A stretch of DNA of 64,000 nt, taken from NCBI RefSeq assembly GCF_003660455.1, contig NZ_QZVR01000011.1, positions 62,001 to 126,000 on the forward strand. The letters are read 5' to 3'. Below are positions 24,431 to 31,913 of the stretch, piece after piece (within the stretch, counting starts at the first letter, position 1; each line of letters starts with the position of its first letter). A program made the position numbers and the translations under genes. The notes beneath the pieces were generated by a model that was given only the letters and a program-made list of their open reading frames with translations, was not told where the DNA came from and did not search any database. This stretch comes from Nocardioides ferulae (GTDB taxonomy: Bacteria; Actinomycetota; Actinomycetes; Propionibacteriales; Nocardioidaceae).

Positions 24431-24834
24431 GCGACGCCCCAGACACCGGCACCGACAAGTTCGCCGACCTGCCCGAGGCCCGCCGCCGGGGCCTGCGGAA
24501 GATGGAGCAGGTCTACGGCTTCGACCTGACCGACGGCGACGGCGACTTCTTCCGCTACACCGCGGACCACCTCTTCGCCGACATCTGGCAGCGGCCAGGC
24601 CTCTCCGACCGGGACCGCCGGCTGCTGCTGATCGGCATGCTCGTGGCCGACGGCGCCGCCGACGTGCTCGGCATCCAGGTGCCCGCGGCGTACGCCAACG
24701 GCGAGCTCGACGACGACGCCCTGCGCGAGATCGTCGTGTTCGTCTCCCACTACGCCGGCTGGCCGAACGGCGCCCGGCTCAACTCGATCGTCGAGGAGAC
24801 GATCGCGAAGGCCCGCCGGGCCCGGGAGCGCTGA
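24427..24834 (+). CDS. Carboxymuconolactone decarboxylase-family protein (Rv0771-like)
   Basis: 135 residues, all-helical CMD fold: RRRGLRKMEQVYG at the start, then LSDRDRRLLLIGMLVADGA and HYAGWPNGARLNSIV near the end. It has no Cys, so it lacks the AhpD CxxxH peroxidase pair and belongs with decarboxylase-like members. It ends the operon, as Rv0771 does in M. tuberculosis. Real substrate unknown. Confidence 0.87.
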   Translation: MSDAPDTGTDKFADLPEARRRGLRKMEQVYGFDLTDGDGDFFRYTADHLFADIWQRPGLSDRDRRLLLIGMLVADGAADVLGIQVPAAYANGELDDDALREIVVFVSHYAGWPNGARLNSIVEETIAKARRARER

Positions 24835-24898
24835 CGCGAGGGCGCGCGGCGCTGGATCCGCAGCCCGTCGTGGCCGAGGAACCCTAGTCTGTGCTCCT

Positions 24899-25318
24899 GT
24901 GAAGGTGAAGGATCCGTCCGGTCAGACCTGGCGCGTGACCCGCCGCTGGGTGCCGTGGCGCCGCCGGCTCAAGGGCGTGCTCGACTCGATGCCGTCCGGT
25001 CCGGGCGGCTTGGGCGACGACCCGGTCAGCCTGGTGATCGGCCTGGTCTTCCTCGTGATCATGCTGCCGTTCCTGATCCTCGGCGTCGTCGCGCTGATCG
25101 AGTTGCTCTCGCTCCTGCTCGTCCTGCCGTTCGCCCTGCTCGCCCGCGTGCTGTTCGGGCGGCACTGGACCGTGGAGGCCCGTCGCGGCTTCACGATCTG
25201 GTACGACGAGCCGGCCGGCGACTGGCAGGCCAGCGGGCTGCGCATCCACGCGCTCGCCGACGAGATCCGTCGCGGACAGCTGCCCCCGGCGTCGGTGTCC
25301 GGCGAGGCGGCGGCCTGA
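24899..25318 (+). CDS. Small membrane protein of unknown function
   Basis: 139 residues: a basic N-terminus (WRVTRRWVPWRRRLKG), one long or two close hydrophobic segments (~residues 45-90), and a soluble C-terminus with WTVEARRGFTIWYDEPAGDW. The pattern resembles small actinobacterial proteins with a hydrophobic hairpin and a beta-rich tail; no function is known to me. TAGTCT at 24885-24890 lies eight bases before GTG 24899 and no ribosome site is seen, so the mRNA is probably leaderless. Confidence 0.7.
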   Translation: MKVKDPSGQTWRVTRRWVPWRRRLKGVLDSMPSGPGGLGDDPVSLVIGLVFLVIMLPFLILGVVALIELLSLLLVLPFALLARVLFGRHWTVEARRGFTIWYDEPAGDWQASGLRIHALADEIRRGQLPPASVSGEAAA

Positions 25319-25398
25319 TCGTCCTCGCCGACTCGAGGGGAGTGATCGCGGGGGTTCACCGTCGCAGTGACCTTTTGATAGAAGGGTCGTTGAGAATG

Positions 25399-25414
25399 TG
25401 TGATCCGGACCACT
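25399..25414. promoter_or_regulatory. Weak CRP-like site before the ABC binding protein
   Basis: TGTGATCCGGACCACT resembles the CRP palindrome TGTGA-N6-TCACA at 7 of 10 fixed positions, and its inner bases resemble the TCYGGA spacer often seen in actinobacterial sites. It is 13 bases before the ATG, where binding would repress. Low confidence. Confidence 0.3.
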
Positions 25415-25426
25415 CTCGGAGGAACG

Positions 25427-26959
25427 ATGGCCACGATCCCGCCGCTCACCCGATCTCTGCCGGCGCGCCGCCCGCACCGACTCCGCAGGCAACGCCCGGT
25501 GCGAGGGCTGCGGCTCGCGGCCTCGGCGCTGCTGGTGCTCGCCCTCGCCGCGTGCGGCTCCCAGCTCGAACCCGAGACCGTGGCCCAGGCCGGTGGCGCG
25601 CCCGTCGGTGGCGCGGGCGTCCCCGGCGAGGAGGGCCTGGCCGCCGACGGCTCGGTGCCCGGCGGTGACGACACTGTCCCCGGGGGAGCCGCCCCGGGAA
25701 GCACCTCGACGGGACCGGGCGGCACCGCATCCGGAGGTGACGCCGGCGCGGACACCGGTGGCGGCGGCACCGAGGGCAGCGGTGAGAACGCGGCCGACGG
25801 CGGGGTCGAGGCGGGCAGCTGCGACGGGTTCGAGAACACCACCGGCATCACCGACGACAAGATCGTGCTGGCCAACATCTCCGACATCTCCGGCCCGGTC
25901 CCCGGCATCTTCGAGTCCGCCCAGCAGGCCACCCGCGCCTACGCGGCGTACTTCAACTCCGGCGGCGACATCTGCGGCCGCAAGCTCGAGGTGCTCGCGC
26001 TCGACAGCCGCTCCGACGCCGGCGGCGACCAGCAGGCCTACGCGAAGGCCTGCGACGGGGCGTTCGCGGCGGTCGGCTCGATGTCGGCCTTCGACTCCGG
26101 CGGCGCCGGAACCGCGGAGTCCTGCGGCCTGCCCGACATCCGCTCCACCGCGGTCACTCCCGAGCGCAACGGCTGCGCCACCTGCTTCTCCGCGCAGTCC
26201 GTCAGCCCGAACCTGGTGCCCAGCTCGATGCCGAAGTACTGGCTGGGCAAGGCGAAGCAGGCCACCCAGCACGTCGGGCTGGTCTACATCAACGTCGGCG
26301 CGGCCGCGGTCAACGCCCAGAGCTGGCAGAAGGCCTGGACCGAGGCGGGCTGGAAGATCGACTACTTCGAGGGCATCGACGTCTCGGAGTTCAACTACGC
26401 CCCCTACGTGCAGCAGATGAAGGACAAGGGCATCGAGATGGTCGTCTACACGGGGCCCTACCAGAACACCATCAAGCTGCAGCAGGCCATGAAGCAGCAG
26501 GGCTTCGAGCCCGAGATCTTCCTCCAGGACGCCACCATCTATGACGCCAACTACGTCGAGCAGGCCGGCGCCGACGGCGACGGCGCCTACGTCTACTCCA
26601 CCACCGCGCTCTTCGACGACATGAGCATCGAGGAGATGAAGCTCTACCGCTCCTGGCTCGATCAGGTCAGCCCCGGCGCGGTGCCGAACTACTACGGCCT
26701 CTACGCCTGGTCCGCGGCCCGGCTCTTCGTGCAGCAGGCGGTCGCCCTCGGCGGGCGCCTGGACCGCAAGAGCCTGGTCGAGGGCTTGAGCAAGGTGAGG
26801 AACTGGACCGGCAACGGCCTGCATGCCCCCCAGCAGGTCGGCGCGAAGACCACCACGAACTGCGTCTCGATCATCCGACTCGAGGGCGGCACGTGGTCGC
26901 AGGTCTCGCCCGGCGGCTTCCTGTGCGGCCCGCTGATCGACAGCGGGGTCGGTGGTTAG
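25427..26959 (+). CDS. ABC transporter substrate-binding lipoprotein, branched-chain amino acid type
   Basis: 510 residues. A long basic leader, hydrophobic stretch and lipobox LALAAC target it to the membrane surface. Residues ~45-130 are a Gly/Ala/Ser-rich linker; from ITDDKIVLANISDISGP onward it is a type I periplasmic-binding (Leu/Ile/Val-binding) fold, ending with VNCVSIIRLEGGTW-like strands. Such proteins in actinobacteria bind varied organic acids or aromatic and steroid-like compounds. No permease or ATPase genes are adjacent, so it is an orphan receptor in this window. GGAGGA lies just before ATG 25427. Confidence 0.85.
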   Translation: MATIPPLTRSLPARRPHRLRRQRPVRGLRLAASALLVLALAACGSQLEPETVAQAGGAPVGGAGVPGEEGLAADGSVPGGDDTVPGGAAPGSTSTGPGGTASGGDAGADTGGGGTEGSGENAADGGVEAGSCDGFENTTGITDDKIVLANISDISGPVPGIFESAQQATRAYAAYFNSGGDICGRKLEVLALDSRSDAGGDQQAYAKACDGAFAAVGSMSAFDSGGAGTAESCGLPDIRSTAVTPERNGCATCFSAQSVSPNLVPSSMPKYWLGKAKQATQHVGLVYINVGAAAVNAQSWQKAWTEAGWKIDYFEGIDVSEFNYAPYVQQMKDKGIEMVVYTGPYQNTIKLQQAMKQQGFEPEIFLQDATIYDANYVEQAGADGDGAYVYSTTALFDDMSIEEMKLYRSWLDQVSPGAVPNYYGLYAWSAARLFVQQAVALGGRLDRKSLVEGLSKVRNWTGNGLHAPQQVGAKTTTNCVSIIRLEGGTWSQVSPGGFLCGPLIDSGVGG

Positions 26960-26960
26960 T

Positions 26961-27020
26961 CGCCGACCCGTCACCGATTCCCGCCGTTTCGCGGCGTGTC
27001 GGGGAAGGATCGACGGCTCG
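26961..27020. repeat. Palindromic intergenic repeat, copy C
   Basis: Starts one base after the TAG stop of the binding-protein gene. CGCCGACCCGTCACCGATTC at its left end matches copies A and B closely; the right half is more diverged. It lies between convergent genes and could terminate both. Confidence 0.6.
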
Positions 27021-27035
27021 ACCGCCAACCTGCGC

Positions 27036-28274
27036 TCAGGCGGTGGTGCCCGGTAGCAGCCGGGCACCCGCCGGCAGCCGGGTCGACACCCGGGAGTCAC
27101 GGCCCACCAGGGGGATCGCGTCGGGGTCGGCCAGGTCGACGTCCGAGCCGCCCACGTCGGCGCCGTCGAGCAGCTCGCAACCGGAGTCGACGACGGTACG
27201 CCGCACCCTGGCCCCGGCGCGCACCACGGTGTCGGCGAACAGCACGCTCTCCTCGACCACGGCCCCCGCCTCCACCACCACCCCCGGCCCGAGCACGCTG
27301 CGGCGTACCGTGCCGGCCACGTCGCAGCCCGGGCTGAGCAGCGCGTCGGCGAGCACCGCACCGTCGGCGACCCGGGCGGGCTGGCGCTGCGGATGCTGGG
27401 AGCGCAGCGGCCAGGACCGGTCGAAGAGTCCGGTGTCGCCCCCGATCAGCTCCAGGTGCGCGTTGAGGTAGTGGTGCGGTTGGCCCAGGTCGCGCCAGTA
27501 GCCGTCGAGCCGGTGCGCGTGCACGCTGCCCCGCTCGACCAGGCGCGGCAGCAGGTGGTCGCCGAAGTCGTCGAGCCCGGAGTCGTCGTCGTGTCCCTCG
27601 GGCCCGCCGGAGCCGGCGAGCTCGCGGTGCAGCTCCTCGAGCACCTCGACCAGCACCCGCGCGTCGTACGCCGTGACCTCGGCGGCGATGACCGACGAGG
27701 CCGGCCGCTCGGGCTTGTAGTCGATCGCGGTGACCCGGCCGCCGCCGTCGACCTGCACGACCGCGTGGTCGCCGGGCTCGTCGGCGAAGGTGCCGGCCAG
27801 GTCGTAGGTCACCACGGTCGCCTCCGCGCCGTGCTCGAGATGGGTGGCGACCACGTCGCGGTAGTCCATCCGGTAGGCGTGGTCGGCGCTCATCACCAGC
27901 ACCACGTCGGCGCCGTCGCGGCGGATGTCGTCACGCAGCGCATAGAGCTCGTCGGCGTTGCCGGCGTTCATGCCGTCGTCGTGGGTCGAGCCCGAGCCCT
28001 GCTGCGGCACCAGCAGTCGCAGTCCGCCGTAGGTGCGGTCGAGATCCCACGGCCGGCCGTTGCGGGCCAGCTCCTCCAGCGTGGAGGCCTGGTACTGCAG
28101 GGTGAGCCACACATCCTGGATGCCGGAGTTGGTCAGGTTCGACAGCGCGAAGTCGAGCAGCTGGTGGCTGCCCGCGAACGGCAGCGCCGGCTTGGCGCGT
28201 TCGATGGTGAGCACGTCCATCCGGCCGCCGGCACCGCCGGCCTGGACGATGGCGAGGACCCGGGGCAGGCGCAT
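27036..28274 (-). CDS. GlgC-like sugar-1-phosphate nucleotidyltransferase
   Basis: 412 residues. The N-terminal nucleotidyltransferase domain begins with VQAGGAGGRMDVLTIERAKPALPF, the ADP-glucose pyrophosphorylase signature with its conserved Arg and Lys, followed by DFALSNLTNSGI and VLVMSADHAYRMDY (metal-binding Asp). The C-terminal ~120 residues form left-handed beta-helix repeats (VLGPGVVVEAGAVVEESVL). This is the organisation of glucose-1-phosphate adenylyltransferase, the first step of glycogen synthesis, but the catalytic segment departs from standard GlgC, so the nucleotide and sugar are uncertain. Confidence 0.8.
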   Translation of the reverse strand: MRLPRVLAIVQAGGAGGRMDVLTIERAKPALPFAGSHQLLDFALSNLTNSGIQDVWLTLQYQASTLEELARNGRPWDLDRTYGGLRLLVPQQGSGSTHDDGMNAGNADELYALRDDIRRDGADVVLVMSADHAYRMDYRDVVATHLEHGAEATVVTYDLAGTFADEPGDHAVVQVDGGGRVTAIDYKPERPASSVIAAEVTAYDARVLVEVLEELHRELAGSGGPEGHDDDSGLDDFGDHLLPRLVERGSVHAHRLDGYWRDLGQPHHYLNAHLELIGGDTGLFDRSWPLRSQHPQRQPARVADGAVLADALLSPGCDVAGTVRRSVLGPGVVVEAGAVVEESVLFADTVVRAGARVRRTVVDSGCELLDGADVGGSDVDLADPDAIPLVGRDSRVSTRLPAGARLLPGTTA

Positions 28275-28337
28275 GCCGGGTGGTACCCGTGGAGCGGGCG
28301 CCCGATGCCCCGACGCGTCAGGCGACCGGTGGCGTGG

Positions 28338-28955
28338 TCAGGAGAGGTACGCCGTGAGCGCGTCGGCCAGGCCGCGCCGCGCCTCGGTGACGTCGAGATA
28401 GACCGAGAGGTGCTGCTCGGTGTGCAGCCCGCGGATCGCGCCGGGAAGCAGGTTGGTGACCCGGGCCAGCCGGGCGGGGTCGACCTCGAGCCCCTCGAAG
28501 GAGGCCTGGCACATCTGGCGCCACTCGGCGTCCCAGGCGGCGATCGCCTTCGCTGTCCGGGGGAACGACTGCTCCAGCTCGTCCCGATCGCGGGGGAGGG
28601 CCAGGCGCAGGTGGTAGAGCGCCCGCGAGCCCGGCAGGTCGAGGGCCTCCCAGAGCATGTCGACGACGCTGCTGACCCGCTCGGCGAGGTCGCGGCTGCG
28701 GGGGGCGTCGGCGACGGCCTTCTCGAGGTGGCCGCGCGAGGCGATGTAGTCGAGCACCGCCGCCCACAGTCCGTCGACGTCGCCGAACTGGTGCTGCACG
28801 GTGCCCCAGGTGACCCCGGCCTCGCGGGCCACCAGGTTCGCGCTCACCGACTCGGGCCCGCCGGTGGCCAGGCAGCGGACGGCGACCTTGAGCAGCTGCT
28901 GCCGGGTCTCACGGCCGCGCCGGTTGAGCCGGGTGCCCTTCGCGCTCAACGTCAC
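28338..28955 (-). CDS. TetR-family transcriptional regulator
   Basis: 205 residues. The HTH is ETRQQLLKVAVRCLA...SANLVAREAGVTWGTVQHQFGDVDGLW, a standard TetR DNA-binding domain; the remainder is the helical ligand/dimer domain. It lies upstream of and in the same direction as the GlgC-like gene and downstream of an LLM gene, with no overlap. Target and ligand are unknown. ATG 28955 or GTG nearby could serve as start; the ATG is used. Confidence 0.85.
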   Translation of the reverse strand: MTLSAKGTRLNRRGRETRQQLLKVAVRCLATGGPESVSANLVAREAGVTWGTVQHQFGDVDGLWAAVLDYIASRGHLEKAVADAPRSRDLAERVSSVVDMLWEALDLPGSRALYHLRLALPRDRDELEQSFPRTAKAIAAWDAEWRQMCQASFEGLEVDPARLARVTNLLPGAIRGLHTEQHLSVYLDVTEARRGLADALTAYLS

Positions 28956-29017
28956 GCGCGCATCGTACCGACGTCACCGGGTTCGCCGCGGCCGGTCGGC
29001 GCCGGGCGAGGCGCTGG

Positions 29018-29866
29018 TCAGGAGAGCCCGAGCCGCTGCCCGTGCCGGCCGAGGAACGCCTCGACCTCGTCGGGTGCCTTGTCGGGCAGGCCCCAGATCA
29101 CGTCGGTGACGCCGTGGTCGGCCCAGGCGGCCAGGTCGTCGGGGCTGGGCTTCCTGGCGACGAGGACGGCGACCTCGGGCGCGCCGGCGCGGCCCGCCTC
29201 CGCCCAGGCCCGGTGCAGGTCGGCGACCTTGGCGAGCACGTCCTGCTCGATCGGGGTGGTCATCCAGCCGTCGGCGTTCTCGGAGATCCAGCGGAACGTC
29301 TTGGGGCCGCCGCCGGCGCCGATCAGCAGCGGGATGTGCGGCTGCACCGGCTTGGGCCACGCCCACGAGGCGCCGAAGTTGACGAACTCGCCGGAGTAGG
29401 AGGCCTCGTCCTGGGTCCACAGCGCGCGCATCGCCTCGACGTACTCGCGCAGGACGGTACGCCGCTTGCCCGCCGGCACGTGGTGGTCGGCGAGCTCGTC
29501 GGTGTTCCACCCGAAGCCGGCGCCGAGGGTGACCCGGCCGCCGGAGAGGTGGTCGAGGGTGGCGATGGTCTTCGCCAACGTGATCGGGTCGGACTCGACC
29601 GGCAGCGCCACCGCGGTGGAGAGCCGGATGGTGCTGGTGACCGCGGCGACGGTCGCCAGCGAGACCCAGGGGTCGAGCGTGCGCAGGTAGCGCTCGTCGG
29701 GCAGCGACTCGTCGCCGGTGCCGGGGTGCGCGGCCTCGCGCTTGACCGGGATGTGGGTGTGCTCGGGCACGTAGAAGGTGTGGAAGCCCGCCTCCTCCGC
29801 AGCCCGCGCGGCAGCGGCGGGGGTGATCCCGCGGTCGGAGGTGAACAGGACGATCCCGTGGCGCAT
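29018..29866 (-). CDS. F420-dependent LLM-class oxidoreductase
   Basis: 282 residues, TIM-barrel LLM family: RHGIVLFTSDRGITPAAAA start, FHTFYVPEHTHIP, TSTIRLSTAVALPVESDPI, SGGRVTLGAGFGWN and IPLLIGAGGGPKTFRWI. The SGGR..LG.G.GWN loop is typical of F420-binding mycobacterial members (TIGR03619-like). I place the start at ATG 29866 rather than 29875 because TACTAT (29879-29874) ends exactly seven bases before it, as in leaderless actinobacterial genes. Neighbouring acyl-CoA ligases suggest a role in lipid or steroid ring oxidation. Confidence 0.82.
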   Translation of the reverse strand: MRHGIVLFTSDRGITPAAAARAAEEAGFHTFYVPEHTHIPVKREAAHPGTGDESLPDERYLRTLDPWVSLATVAAVTSTIRLSTAVALPVESDPITLAKTIATLDHLSGGRVTLGAGFGWNTDELADHHVPAGKRRTVLREYVEAMRALWTQDEASYSGEFVNFGASWAWPKPVQPHIPLLIGAGGGPKTFRWISENADGWMTTPIEQDVLAKVADLHRAWAEAGRAGAPEVAVLVARKPSPDDLAAWADHGVTDVIWGLPDKAPDEVEAFLGRHGQRLGLS

Positions 29867-29928
29867 GAGGGTCATAGTAGCCTCGATGAGAGTTGCTGCC
29901 CAGGGTTGCGCGCCGTTCCCCGGGGTGC

Positions 29929-29968
29929 GTCATGCGAAGTGGTCGCCACCGCGACCAGTTCGTATGAC
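29929..29968. terminator. Imperfect hairpin downstream of FadD19-like gene (1)
   Basis: Bases 29929-29946 and 29951-29968 pair at 16 of 18 positions around a CACC loop. Together with the next hairpin it fills the space between the FadD19-like stop and the LLM promoter. Confidence 0.5.
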
Positions 29969-29975
29969 CTCCCGC

Positions 29976-30025
29976 GGGACGTCATGCGCGATGGCTGCCC
30001 GAGCGACCAGGCCCTATGGCGTCCC
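29976..30025. terminator. Hairpin downstream of FadD19-like gene (2)
   Basis: GGGACGTCAT at 29976-29985 pairs with ATGGCGTCCC at 30016-30025 (nine of ten, with one G-T). It lies 12 bases after the FadD19-like stop on the minus strand and is the likely terminator. Confidence 0.5.
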
Positions 30026-30037
30026 GAGCGGACGACG

Positions 30038-31720
30038 TCAGCCGCCGGACACCCCGACCGACTCGACCGCCACCTGCTTGGCCCAGCGGTAGTCGGCCTT
30101 GCCGGCAGGGGAGCGCACCACCTGCGGCAGCCGCAGCACCGCCTTCGGCACCTTGTAGCGCGCCACGTGCCGGCCGCACTCGGCCAGCAGCTCGTCGTCG
30201 GTGACCGCCTGGTGACCGGCCTCGAGCTGCACGATCGCGACCACCTCGCTGCCCCACCGCTGCGAGGGGCGGCCGGCCACGACGACGTCGCGGACCGCCG
30301 GGTGGGCCGCCATCGCCCGCTCGACCTCCTCGACGAAGATCTTCTCCCCGCCGGAGTTCACCGTGACCCCGTCGCGGCCGAGCAGCCGGATCCGTCCGTC
30401 GTCGAGCAGCTCGGCCCGGTCGCCGGGCACCGACCACCGCTCGCCGTCGATCACCGGGAACGTGGCCGCGGTCTTCGCGGCGTCGCCGAGGTAGCCCAGC
30501 GGCACCCGGCCGCCCTGCGCCAGCCACCCCGCGCCCTCGCCCGGCCCCAGCCGCCGGGTCCGCAGGTCGTCGACGACCGCGGTCGCCCGCACCGGGCTGA
30601 ACTCCGCGGTGCCGGCCTCCATGCCCTTCAGCGACATCGAGCTCATCTGCAACCCGGTCTCCGACGCCCCGGCGGCGTCCATCACCAGGATGTGCGGCAG
30701 TGCGGTGAGGATCCGGTCGCGCACCCCCGGTGTGAGCGGGGCCCCGCCGTTGTTGAACGCCGCCAGGCCGGACAGGTCGTGGCCGCCCCGCTCGACCTCC
30801 TCGATCAGCGGCAGCGCCACCGCGTCGCCGACCACCGGGATGCTGACCACCCGCTCCCGCGCGGCGGTGCGCAGCGCGTCCGCCGGGTCGAGACGGCGTA
30901 CGTCGTCGGGGAAGACGATCGCCCCGCCGCCGGTGAAGGTGTGGAAGGTCGACCACTGGGCGGCGCCGTGCATCAGCGGCGGGATCATCAGCAGCCGCAT
31001 GCCACCGCCCTGGGTGCGGGCGTGTTCGGCGATCGCGGCGTACGACGCGTGCGGCTCGTCGGTGCCGAAGGGCGTCCCGCCCATCGAGGTCACGTAGATG
31101 TCGTCGTTGCGCCACAGCACGCCCTTGGGCATGCCGGTGGTGCCGCCGGTGTAGAGCACGAACAGGTCGTCGCCGCTGGGCGTGGGCATCCCGCCGGCCG
31201 GGGCGGGTGTCGCGGTGACCTCCTCGTAGTCGACCGCACCCGGAAGCAGGTCGTGGCCGGAGTCGTCGGCGACCTGGATCAGCACGGTCAGGTCGGGCAG
31301 CCGGTCGCGGACCGCGGCCACCTGTGGAGCGAACTCGGCGGCGTAGACCAGCGCCCGGGTGCGGGCGTCGGTGAGAAGGTAGAGCAGCTCCTCCTCGACG
31401 TAGCGGAAGTTCACGTTGAACGGCGCGACCCGGGCCCGGTAGCCGGCCACCATCGCCTCGAGGTACTCGTTGCCGTTGCGCAGGTAGAGCCCGAGGTGGT
31501 CCTGCCCGGACTCGTGCCCGGCCAGCCCGGCCCGCTCCGCGTGACACCCCAGTCCGCGCTCGACCAGGTGATGGGCCACGCCGTCGATGCGGGCGTCCAT
31601 GTCGCGGTAGGTGAGTCGGACGTCTCGCCAGACCACCGCCTCGTGCTCGGGCACTGCTTCGGCGACGGTGCGGAACACCGTCGACAGGTTGAAGCCGCCA
31701 GGGGTGGGTGCCTCGGTCAT
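30038..31720 (-). CDS. Acyl-CoA synthetase, FadD19-like
   Basis: 560 residues of the adenylate-forming superfamily. The AMP-binding motif YTGGTTGMPKG is at 190-200, followed by LMIPPLMHGAAQWSTF, AGASETG in the middle, GDRAELLDDGRIRLLGRD (Asp binding AMP ribose) and the C-terminal VRSPAGKADYRWAK with the catalytic Lys. The NVNFRYVEEELLYLL and YTGGTTG.PKGVLWR stretches are like mycobacterial FadD19, which activates steroid C26 side-chain acids. ATG 31720 follows GGAGGA. It is divergent from a FadD17-like gene. Confidence 0.85.
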   Translation of the reverse strand: MTEAPTPGGFNLSTVFRTVAEAVPEHEAVVWRDVRLTYRDMDARIDGVAHHLVERGLGCHAERAGLAGHESGQDHLGLYLRNGNEYLEAMVAGYRARVAPFNVNFRYVEEELLYLLTDARTRALVYAAEFAPQVAAVRDRLPDLTVLIQVADDSGHDLLPGAVDYEEVTATPAPAGGMPTPSGDDLFVLYTGGTTGMPKGVLWRNDDIYVTSMGGTPFGTDEPHASYAAIAEHARTQGGGMRLLMIPPLMHGAAQWSTFHTFTGGGAIVFPDDVRRLDPADALRTAARERVVSIPVVGDAVALPLIEEVERGGHDLSGLAAFNNGGAPLTPGVRDRILTALPHILVMDAAGASETGLQMSSMSLKGMEAGTAEFSPVRATAVVDDLRTRRLGPGEGAGWLAQGGRVPLGYLGDAAKTAATFPVIDGERWSVPGDRAELLDDGRIRLLGRDGVTVNSGGEKIFVEEVERAMAAHPAVRDVVVAGRPSQRWGSEVVAIVQLEAGHQAVTDDELLAECGRHVARYKVPKAVLRLPQVVRSPAGKADYRWAKQVAVESVGVSGG

Positions 31721-31829
31721 CGCGGTCCTCCGGGGGTGACGGGGGCCACATTGAACCATCCATGGGAACGGTCGCCAAGGGCTGCCGGGCGAGCCGCTCG
31801 GCATTGTCCTAGAGGGCGGGATGAGTCCG

Positions 31830-31858
31830 TTGACGCACGTCAGACCGGCTCCTAGTGT
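31830..31858 (+). promoter_or_regulatory. SigA-type promoter of FadD17-like gene
   Basis: TTGACG (31830-31835) and TAGTGT (31853-31858) with a 17-base spacer, the best housekeeping promoter in the window. It implies a ~50-base leader before ATG 31914. Confidence 0.7.
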
Positions 31859-31913
31859 GCGCCTGGTCACACGTCCGGGGGAGCGGACCGCAACCAGTCA
31901 CCAAGGGGAGCAG

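Noticed and set aside
16181..25318. A secondary-metabolite gene cluster (two P450s, ferredoxin, SDRs)
   Set aside because: No core biosynthetic gene is present and the set corresponds to a mycobacterial catabolic-type locus.
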